Shown one piece after another: positions 1 to 5,089 of a stretch of 11,058 nt of DNA (position 1 is the stretch's first letter; every line of letters starts with the position of its first letter). The position numbers were made by a program, and so were the translations under genes. The notes under the pieces are model-generated. The model saw only the letters and a program-made list of their open reading frames with translations, was not told the DNA's origin and did no database searches. The DNA is from Halobacteriales archaeon. GTDB lineage: Archaea; Halobacteriota; Halobacteria; Halorutilales; JAHENH01. The DNA lies in assembly GCA_018609935.1 (NCBI GenBank), contig JAHENH010000166.1, forward strand, positions 1 to 11,058, written 5' to 3'.

Positions 1-437
1 ACACCTGTCTCCTTAGCATCCTCTTTATCATTAGCTCCAATGTCTATAAATAGATCATCTATATCCGGAAGCTCACCACGTTCTTCTTCATCCATTAAAT
101 GAGGGGGTTTCATTCCTATAACACCTGTTATCTTATTTTTACCGTGTATGATAACACGTTGATTTAATAATGATTGTATTGTTACTCCTCCAATCTTTGA
201 AAAATGTATAAATCCATTGTCATCTATTCTTTTTACTGATAGACCTATTTGATCCATATGGGCTGCTACCATTAGCCTAGGACCTGAACCAGATTTACGA
301 CATATCAAGTTTCCTAAATTATCTTCCGAAATATCATCTACATGTTTCTCCATTTCACTACGTATGATTTCTCTAATCTTTCCTTCGTTTCCAGATACTC
401 CAGGTGTTTCTACTAGCTTTTTAAGCAATTTTTCCAT
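1..437 (-). CDS. M42 family metallo-aminopeptidase, N-terminal part (partial)
   Basis: This is the first 145 residues of an M42 peptidase; the rest lies beyond the left edge. M42 enzymes (TET-type aminopeptidases and deblocking aminopeptidases, often misnamed endoglucanases) are cytosolic di-metal enzymes that trim short peptides. The start reads MEKLLKKLVETPGVSGNEGK, the usual family opening (TPGVSGxE). The metal-site motif AHMDQIG follows at residues 59-65, with the His ligand at 60 and Asp at 62. Next come the KRIDDNGF and KIGG strands and the FIDIGA motif near 130-135. The remaining metal ligands and the catalytic Glu are outside the window. The ATG at 437 is preceded by a TATA-like box about 30 nt upstream, so the transcript is probably nearly leaderless. 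The gene diverges from the small gene at 637. Family assignment is secure; substrate range cannot be read. Confidence 0.93.
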   Translation of the reverse strand, partial: MEKLLKKLVETPGVSGNEGKIREIIRSEMEKHVDDISEDNLGNLICRKSGSGPRLMVAAHMDQIGLSVKRIDDNGFIHFSKIGGVTIQSLLNQRVIIHGKNKITGVIGMKPPHLMDEEERGELPDIDDLFIDIGANDKEDAKETG

Positions 438-462
438 AAATATCTTTTTTATCTTTACTTAC

Positions 463-472
463 ATATATATTA
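463..472 (-). promoter_or_regulatory. TATA-like box of the M42 peptidase gene
   Basis: On the minus strand the sequence reads taatatatat, centred about 30 nt before the ATG at 437. Archaeal TATA boxes sit about 26 nt before the transcription start, so the mRNA would begin within a few bases of the start codon. Confidence 0.5.
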
Positions 473-579
473 AGTTAAGATTTAAACATTAATTTATTTT
501 TAACCTAAAAAAAAATGAAATTCTTACTTTTATTTATCTAAACAAAATAATTTAAGAATAATGTATAAAATAAATTTTA

Positions 580-588
580 TTTATAAAT
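580..588 (+). promoter_or_regulatory. TATA-like box upstream of the 57-residue protein gene
   Basis: The sequence tttataaat predicts a transcription start near 611 and a leader of about 25 nt before the ATG at 637. The stretch is so AT-rich that a second candidate (ctatataa at 616-623) exists, but it lies too close to the ATG for a usual leaderless arrangement. Confidence 0.35.
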
Positions 589-636
589 ATTAAAAGATAG
601 GGACAATATTATTAACTATATAATTAAATTATCAAT

Positions 637-810
637 ATGGGAAATTCTGAAGAACCTATTAATCCTGAAGTCTGTGTTGGAGCTAAAGTAAAAACAAGTA
701 ATGGGGAAGCAGGTATAGTAGAATTTTTCTATAGTTCAAATATTGCGGCTGTAAACATAAAAGGAGATATGCATAAAATAAATGTTGAAGAACTAGAAGT
801 TATAAGATAG
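637..810 (+). CDS. Small SH3/KOW-like barrel protein, 57 residues
   Basis: A complete short reading frame of 57 residues from ATG to TAG. After a short polar N-terminus (MGNSEEPINPEVCV) comes a compact run of alternating hydrophobic strands: GAKVKTSNGEAGIV, FFYSSNIAAVNIKG, MHKINVEELEVI. The pattern of a GxxV turn, then a strand, then a closing xxVxxLEVI resembles KOW or SH3-type small barrels that bind nucleic acid or a protein partner. This is a fold guess from pattern only, since no catalytic motif is present. There is one Cys (Cys13) and no signal peptide or membrane segment, so it is probably cytosolic. Codon use and sensible composition argue for a real gene, and a hairpin followed by a T-run ends it. 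I do not recognise a named family. Confidence 0.75.
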   Translation: MGNSEEPINPEVCVGAKVKTSNGEAGIVEFFYSSNIAAVNIKGDMHKINVEELEVIR

Positions 811-822
811 TAAATTAAACAA

Positions 823-840
823 AAAAACTCTGTTTTTATA
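823..840 (+). terminator. Hairpin/oligo-T terminator after the 57-residue gene
   Basis: The sequence aaaaac-tct-gttttt (823-837) can form a 6-bp stem with a 3-nt loop whose right arm is itself a T-run. It lies 12 nt after the stop codon at 808-810. Archaeal termination mainly needs the T-run, which is present. Confidence 0.5.
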
Positions 841-920
841 TTATTGTATTCAAATTACTGACAAATTTCATCTATATACTAGTAGAGCTATGATGTTAAT
901 ATATACCAATTGTCATCACA

Positions 921-937
921 CCAAAATATTAATAAAA
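921..937 (+). promoter_or_regulatory. BRE/TATA of the rubrerythrin-like protein gene
   Basis: The sequence ccaaaatattaataaaa has a BRE-like ccaaaa followed by a TATA-like attaataaa, centred about 28 nt before the ATG at 958. This spacing suggests a leaderless mRNA. Confidence 0.45.
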
Positions 938-957
938 GATAATGATAAAATATAATT

Positions 958-1098
958 ATGTACGATCCAGAAAACATACCGGAAAGTGGAGAATATAAGT
1001 GTATCAACTGTGGAAATATAATAGAATCGGAAAGACATCCTGGAAACTGTCCAAAATGTGGAGAAGTAATGCAAAACATGGGTATGCCCCTAGAATAG
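958..1098 (+). CDS. Rubrerythrin-like zinc-ribbon small protein, 46 residues
   Basis: A complete 46-residue protein, MYDPENIPESGEYKCINCGN onward. It has two CxxC knuckles, Cys-Ile-Asn-Cys (residues 15-18) and Cys-Pro-Lys-Cys (31-34), separated by a short hairpin, in the order Y-x-C-x-x-C-G ... C-P-x-C-G. This matches the rubredoxin-like C-terminal domain of rubrerythrins and the stand-alone rubrerythrin-like domain proteins of about 45-55 residues common in haloarchaea. It would bind one Zn or Fe in the cytosol. No diiron four-helix domain is present, so peroxidase activity is not expected. The ATG lies about 28 nt after a BRE/TATA-like element. It is probably monocistronic, with a 139-nt gap after the preceding small gene. 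The physiological role of this group is unknown. Confidence 0.85.
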   Translation: MYDPENIPESGEYKCINCGNIIESERHPGNCPKCGEVMQNMGMPLE

Positions 1099-1384
1099 TC
1101 ACTAACCCAATAAAAATTCAATATTTATATATAAAGATATCATATATCCAGTAAAATATAAATAACCAAATACTGTTCTGAAAGAAATATAACAAAGAAC
1201 CAAAGACAAACCTTCTCAGCAATCCAGAAATAAACAAAGTACATCCATCTTAAAAAGAACTTAGCATAATAAACTATATTATTAAAAATTTCTCATCCCA
1301 AATAAAGGAATAAACATGAATTCTCCTAGAAAAAGAGTTTTATATTATCGATTAAAAATACACAACTAGATAATAATATATTAA

Positions 1385-1690
1385 TTAATAAAATATTACA
1401 CGGAATCTATTTTCTAATGGTTCTATAAGGTTGCCAGTTTTCTTTAAGAAATTAAGATCTTCTTTTAATGTTTCTCTCTCCATTTTTCCTTCTGTTTTTT
1501 CTACTATACTTTCAAAGGGTACAAGAGATTCTTCATACTGTTCTTCTAGATTATCAATTATATCTATTATTAGATCAAGTCTTGTTTCCTGGTTTTTTAG
1601 TTCTGTTTTTGAAATGTCTGAATTATTATTTAACCTATTCGTATTAAGTTTTTCTTTTCTATTTTCTTTATCACTATCTTTTTTATTTTT
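1385..1690 (-). pseudogene. Out-of-frame C-terminal half (coiled/winged-helix-like) of the HNH/zinc-ribbon protein
   Basis: This frame is open for 101 codons immediately after the stop of the HNH/zinc-ribbon gene. It has no ATG, GTG or TTG until an internal Met at 1483, which would leave only 32 residues. The translation is clearly protein-like: a charged linker rich in Lys, Asn and Glu, a helix LDLIIDIIDNLEEQYEE, then FESIVEKTEGKMERETLKED and FLKKTGNLIEPLENRFRVIF. The last part follows the winged-helix pattern seen at the C-terminus of archaeal MCM and many haloarchaeal proteins (V-x-x-I-x-E ... L-x-x-L-x-x-x-G-x-L-x-E-P ... R). Skipping one A in the A5 tract (minus strand, 1686-1690) joins it in frame to the upstream gene as a single protein of about 194 residues. 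It could be a sequencing or assembly error, a real mutation, or a +1 frameshift; see the finding. Confidence 0.65.
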
Positions 1691-1970
1691 CTATTTTATT
1701 AGAACACCAAGGGCAAAAAGACCATTTACTACCTATAGCCCTATTACAATTACTGCATTTATCAACCGATCCTACTAAATAAGTAAATGGCGGATCTAAC
1801 ATTTGATGTAGTTTATTATGACAACTTGAACAAATATCTATATTTTCTCCTTTTATATCTTCTATGTTAGTTACAATCTCAGGTATTATATTATGTGTTT
1901 CAATCTCAACATCTCTATCATCACAAAAATAGCAGGCTTGAATATCTTGTTTTTCTTCTATTTTATCCAT
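1683..1970 (-). CDS. HNH-fold/zinc-ribbon protein, 95 residues as read (probably truncated by frameshift)
   Basis: Residues 10-58 have the layout of an HNH/ββα-metal module: a CxxC pair (Cys13, Cys16), an ETHNIIPE strand-turn (24-31), a second CxxC pair with histidines (Cys47, Cys50, His51, His55 in ICSSCHNKLHQ). Residues 72-89 form a second zinc ribbon (CSNC ... CPWC). HNH domains cut or bind DNA. Here the position directly before Ile28 in the usual HHI/DHI motif is Asn27 instead of His, so nuclease activity is doubtful. The gene starts 20 nt after the DUF4350 stop and is probably cotranscribed with it. The frame ends at an A-rich tract, and a plausible C-terminal extension continues in the next frame. 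The family is inferred from motifs only. Confidence 0.75.
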   Translation of the reverse strand: MDKIEEKQDIQACYFCDDRDVEIETHNIIPEIVTNIEDIKGENIDICSSCHNKLHQMLDPPFTYLVGSVDKCSNCNRAIGSKWSFCPWCSNKIEK

Positions 1971-1990
1971 AATTTTATTGTATTTATAAT

Positions 1991-2917
1991 TTACTTATAA
2001 CTGTAATTTACGGAAGCTTTTCCAGATATAAGAAATTCTATAACAGCTTCTATAAATTTTTCATTGTCAGCTATAGTATATTTATTGGTGGAAAATATAT
2101 CTTTGTCCCCTACAGCAAGTACACCTTCGTTTATAGTGGCAACAGGATATTTTCTTATCTCATGTATATCCGACTTTCTAGTTTTATTAGCTGAAATAAG
2201 AATATGAGTGCCTGTCTGAGAGGTTACATCAGTTGCTGTGTACATTGTTACCTTTTCAACATCGTTCATAATAGAATGGTTAGTAGGGTTTACAATTATA
2301 TTTCTATAATTCCCATCTTTTTCTTCTAGGTTATATAGATAGTTTGTCCCAAAAGAAAAACCGAAACTTGATCCAATTGTCGTAAGTGAACTACGTTCTG
2401 TATTCACTGAGGTTTGATCTAAGGTATTAACTATATTTTTCTTATTAGGTTCTCCAATTAACAATAAATGTCCCCCATTGTCCACAAATCTCTCTACATC
2501 AATTATCTCAGATTCAGTATATTCTTCTGAAGGTTCTATAATTATAAAAGCATCAGATTGAGTAAGTAATCTTCTATAATTATCTTCCCTATCTAAAAAC
2601 TTTACTTCATTTCCACCTTCAGTTATTCCAGATATTAATGGCTGGATATCCTCATTTTGAAATCTATTTCCATGCATATCATCAATTACTACTGTCTTTC
2701 TTTCTATAGCAATAGAATCAGGTCTTATTTCACCCCTCGATTGAATTAACTGTGTAGATATATTTGAAATATTATATTGGAAACCTCCTTCTATAGTAGA
2801 GTCATCCATTAAAGATGGTATTGAAGATAAAATAAAAGAAATAAAAAAAGTACAAGATAGAATGACAGTTATAACTCCTAAAAAAACTAATACTCTTTTT
2901 AATGATTTTTTTTTCAT
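1991..2917 (-). CDS. DUF4350 family membrane-anchored protein
   Basis: A 308-residue protein with a basic N-terminus (MKKKSLKR) and one membrane segment at about residues 9-32. The rest is probably a domain outside the membrane. The family core is visible: VVIDDMHGNRF near residue 76, IQPLISGITEGGNEV, a hydrophobic strand ending in EPS (AFIIIEPSEEYTESEI), and FVDNGGHLLLIGEP near 143-156. Near the C-terminus are GDKDIFSTNKYTIADNEKF and a final helix. This arrangement (strand, DxxHxN, then FVxxGGxLLLxxxP, then GDxDxFSxN) is that of DUF4350, which has a flavodoxin/GATase-like α/β fold and is related to the GldG/ABC-type gliding-associated domain. Its biochemical role is unknown. No second membrane segment is seen. 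It probably heads a transcript with the HNH protein 20 nt downstream. Promoter-like boxes lie at 2956-2967. Confidence 0.82.
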   Translation of the reverse strand: MKKKSLKRVLVFLGVITVILSCTFFISFILSSIPSLMDDSTIEGGFQYNISNISTQLIQSRGEIRPDSIAIERKTVVIDDMHGNRFQNEDIQPLISGITEGGNEVKFLDREDNYRRLLTQSDAFIIIEPSEEYTESEIIDVERFVDNGGHLLLIGEPNKKNIVNTLDQTSVNTERSSLTTIGSSFGFSFGTNYLYNLEEKDGNYRNIIVNPTNHSIMNDVEKVTMYTATDVTSQTGTHILISANKTRKSDIHEIRKYPVATINEGVLAVGDKDIFSTNKYTIADNEKFIEAVIEFLISGKASVNYSYK

Positions 2918-2955
2918 CTATAAATAATCATTTATATACTACATCTTGGTGGTAC

Positions 2956-2981
2956 TTTATATTTAAATTCGTATATAAATT
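2956..2981. promoter_or_regulatory. Possible divergent promoter region (DUF4350 and small ORF)
   Basis: Two TATA-like boxes lie side by side. On the minus strand, tttaaatata (complement of 2958-2967) lies about 45 nt before the DUF4350 start, giving a short leader. On the plus strand, gtatataaatt (2971-2981) lies about 22 nt centre-to-ATG before the micro-ORF at 2998, a spacing fitting leaderless transcription. Assignment rests on AT-rich motifs alone. Confidence 0.35.
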
Positions 2982-2997
2982 AATAGATAAAAATAAA

Positions 2998-3078
2998 ATG
3001 GATACTGTAACATCCAAGTTTCCTAGATTATTGATTTTTAACAGTTTTTTCTGTTTAGCATTGATTCTCTTCTATTAA
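2998..3078 (+). CDS. Possible 26-residue single-membrane-segment peptide
   Basis: A short ATG-to-TAA frame in the gap between two minus-strand genes. The translation has a polar, basic start (MDTVTSKFPR) followed by a hydrophobic stretch (LLIFNSFFCLALILFY) long enough to span or insert into a membrane. This is the positive-then-hydrophobic layout of small membrane peptides. A TATA-like gtatataaatt sits at the right distance for a leaderless mRNA starting at this ATG. Against it, frames of this length occur by chance, and T-rich DNA naturally encodes Phe, Leu and Ile. No homologous family is recognised and no function is proposed. Confidence 0.27.
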   Translation: MDTVTSKFPRLLIFNSFFCLALILFY

Positions 3079-3168
3079 TTTATCTATCTGCGTTATAGTT
3101 AAAACATATACTATATATACATAGATAAATATGAATAAAATTAGTAGTTAAGAAATTCAAATTCTATT

Positions 3169-3660
3169 CTATCCTAAATTAAATCTTACTCTATCCCCTA
3201 TCGATACATTTCTACTAGATGTGTATCCTTTAGGTACTTCTAGAACCCATTTTGCGTTACCACTATATCCTGTTAAATTATTATTTGAAGTAATAGGTGC
3301 ATGATGAATTTCTGTAATATATCTGTTTGAATCAATAAATATAATATCCAATGGGAAATTCATATCTCTCATAACAAATGTTTGTTCTTGTTCTTGATTA
3401 AAAACAAAAAGCATACCTGAACCATAATTAAGGTTTTCTGTATTACTTAAACCAATATATCTCTCTTTTTGTGTATCAGCTATTTCTACCTCTACAGTAG
3501 CCAATATACTATTTTCGCCATCCAAAATCTTTACATAAGCTGATGTAGAATTTTTATCAGTCAAATCTTTATAATCTGAGAGATTGAACCCATATAATAA
3601 AATAGATATTATCATAAAAAATAGAACCAATAATATTATATTTCCTTTTTTAATATCCAT
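3169..3660 (-). CDS. DUF192 family protein with N-terminal membrane anchor
   Basis: A 163-residue protein. Residues 7-26 form one hydrophobic segment after a basic start (MDIKKGN), either a signal anchor or an uncleaved signal peptide. Residues 42-162 are a DUF192 domain: VEVEIADTQKERYIGLSNTE (start of the domain, E-R-x-x-G-L-S), the SGMLFVF strand, TFVMRDMNFPLDIIFID (the most conserved family block, about residues 94-110), ITEIHHAPI, and the closing KWVLEVPKG and IGDRVRF. The length and single anchor are typical for archaeal members. The function of DUF192 is not established. The protein is expected to face outside the cytoplasmic membrane. It lies 77 nt downstream of the DUF63 gene in the same direction and has its own TATA-like box, so it may be transcribed both with DUF63 and alone. 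Confidence 0.9.
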   Translation of the reverse strand: MDIKKGNIILLVLFFMIISILLYGFNLSDYKDLTDKNSTSAYVKILDGENSILATVEVEIADTQKERYIGLSNTENLNYGSGMLFVFNQEQEQTFVMRDMNFPLDIIFIDSNRYITEIHHAPITSNNNLTGYSGNAKWVLEVPKGYTSSRNVSIGDRVRFNLG

Positions 3661-3687
3661 ATTAACTATATAAAAACAGTTGTAGAG

Positions 3688-3697
3688 GTTTAAAAAT
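3688..3697 (-). promoter_or_regulatory. TATA-like box of the DUF192 gene
   Basis: On the minus strand the sequence is tttttaaacc, within a T/A-rich context, centred about 32 nt before the ATG at 3660. The spacing suggests a nearly leaderless start for DUF192 independent of the upstream DUF63 gene. Confidence 0.35.
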
Positions 3698-3737
3698 AAA
3701 ATTTATCTATCATAATAAAGGGTTAATAGAAGATTAA

Positions 3738-4538
3738 TTAGATAGATATAGAATAAAGAATAAGGTTATGTGTTCCTGGACCAAACCCTAATGCTGCTAT
3801 AAATCCGAGAAGTATATATCTTTTATTAAGATTATCTGTTTTATAATCTGTAAAAATATATAGTATAAAAATAACTAGTACTATTTTTATTAAGATAAAT
3901 ATCCATGCTTTTCCAGGTATTATAGATATCAGCGATAAATTCGTTTCATTCATGATTATTTGAGATAAAAACATTTGTTCTTTAAACCCAAGAATATCTA
4001 TTCCTATTGCTGTAGATATAGAATCTAAAATATGAGAAAAAAGTACAAATAGTTCTATTTTCCCTGTTTTTATATTTATATTTATAAATAATCGGAAGAT
4101 ATGTATTATTCCCCATATAATTGCTGTTAAAATCAATGACAAAATAAATCCAACAAAAGACCATCTAAAATTAGTAAAATTAGAAATAAAAAATATTGTT
4201 CCAATAATAATTAAACCAATAATACTTCCGGATATATGTACTACCCTAGATACTGCTGAGTCAGGATGGCTAGTAGCTGTAGTTATTCCCCAAATAATTC
4301 CAGCAAATATAAAAGTAGTAATATATACTGTGACTGAACCGAAAAAAGGAGAAATAATTTCAGGAAATACATTCATCTTATATAAAACATATAATGAAGC
4401 CCCAACAACCATCCATGGAACAAAAGATAAAATTACATCTTCAGATATTGCTGGCTCTAATTCCCAAAGAATCAAAGATAATATAAAAAAACTAAAAACC
4501 AATATAAATAAATATATAATATAAACTAATAGATCCAT
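3738..4538 (-). CDS. DUF63 family polytopic membrane protein
   Basis: A 266-residue, very hydrophobic protein with about eight predicted membrane segments (roughly residues 5-25, 36-55, 66-88, 104-120, 128-150, 163-183, 208-230 and 241-262). Family hallmarks of the archaeal DUF63 proteins are present. They include an early Glu-Pro after the first segment (LWELEPAI), the H-x-L-D-x-x-S-T motif FSHILDSISTAIGID at about 167-181, followed by a Phe-Lys-Glu-Gln equivalent of the conserved G-x-x-E, and the C-terminal GFGPGTHNLIL at about 251-261. The His, Asp and Thr in the membrane suggest a functional site, but no activity has been assigned to the family to my knowledge. It is the first gene of the leftward block and is divergent from PEP carboxylase across a 551-nt spacer. 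Confidence 0.88.
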   Translation of the reverse strand: MDLLVYIIYLFILVFSFFILSLILWELEPAISEDVILSFVPWMVVGASLYVLYKMNVFPEIISPFFGSVTVYITTFIFAGIIWGITTATSHPDSAVSRVVHISGSIIGLIIIGTIFFISNFTNFRWSFVGFILSLILTAIIWGIIHIFRLFININIKTGKIELFVLFSHILDSISTAIGIDILGFKEQMFLSQIIMNETNLSLISIIPGKAWIFILIKIVLVIFILYIFTDYKTDNLNKRYILLGFIAALGFGPGTHNLILYSISI

Positions 4539-4941
4539 AATAATATATCAAAACTCTACAACTATATTTTTCTTTTTAATTATAGTGAATATCCATGTTA
4601 TCTGGTTAGTAATTCTACTAGTTTAGTTAGAATTCTAATCTTCTAAAAAAATTAAAATAATATATATTCGATTTCTTTATCAATCTTATTATGAATTTTG
4701 ATATATTTATATAATTATCTTTTAAAGACTATACTTGATATTTTTATGGTTATATTTTTTTATATAACATATAGATGTAAAGTATATTTATTAAATACAA
4801 ACTATTCTAATCTATTATACAAAAGATATAGGAAAGAGTGATCCTAGTTTAAAAGATAAAAAATTAAATAATATACATTACCTATAGTTTAATATATAAA
4901 ATATAGTTTTTCAGTTTCATTCTAAAATATTTTGTATTACT

Positions 4942-4957
4942 TAAGATATATATCTTA
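4942..4957. repeat. 16-bp perfect palindrome in the PEP carboxylase upstream region
   Basis: The sequence taagatatatatctta equals its own reverse complement. It lies about 130 nt before the PEP carboxylase ATG and 80 nt before the likely TATA box. It could be an operator or a chance product of the alternating AT composition. Confidence 0.5.
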
Positions 4958-5030
4958 TATATTCTTTATATATTAAATTATTCTTTAAGAAAATTATTTT
5001 CTAAGCAATTTTCTATATCTGTTTATATTT

Positions 5031-5043
5031 AAAAAAATTTATA
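5031..5043 (+). promoter_or_regulatory. BRE/TATA-like element of the PEP carboxylase gene
   Basis: An A-run followed by aatttata (5036-5043) resembles an archaeal BRE/TATA pair. It would place transcription start near 5065 and give a leader of about 25 nt. No Shine-Dalgarno sequence is seen before the ATG at 5090. A nearby tttatattta (5022-5031) is an alternative box. Confidence 0.4.
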
Positions 5044-5089
5044 CCACCGTTATTGTTTTACAGAATGTAGTTCAATATTGTTATAAAGT

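Larger units (their letters stand above)
4539..5089. other. 551-nt gene-free divergent spacer
   Basis: No reading frame here looks protein-like on either strand. The longest ATG frame noted (from 4746, 31 codons) has random composition. The spacer separates the leftward DUF63 gene from the rightward PEP carboxylase gene. It contains a 7-bp inverted repeat aattcta/tagaatt near 4610-4636, a 16-bp perfect palindrome at 4942-4957 and the PEP carboxylase promoter near its right end. I see no tRNA or recognisable structured RNA. Confidence 0.6.

Noticed and set aside
888..1121. Minus-strand frame of 77 codons
   Set aside because: It runs antisense across the 46-residue zinc-ribbon gene, whose two CxxC knuckles are clear. 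The antisense protein has no recognisable pattern.
1099..1384. Possible small genes in the spacer between the zinc-ribbon gene and the HNH block
   Set aside because: Short frames occur on both strands (for example an 11-codon frame after an aggag sequence on the minus strand and a 17-codon frame at 1317 on the plus strand), but none is long or patterned enough to support.
1431..1778. Plus-strand frame of 115 codons, rich in Ser and Phe
   Set aside because: It is antisense to the HNH/winged-helix gene, which has zinc motifs and a convincing protein pattern. The low-complexity Ser/Phe/Leu sequence is what an AT-rich coding strand gives in reverse.
4746..4841. 31-codon plus-strand frame in the spacer before PEP carboxylase
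   Set aside because: Its composition (Tyr, Leu, Asn, Lys without pattern) is that of random AT-rich DNA, and no promoter is suitably placed.
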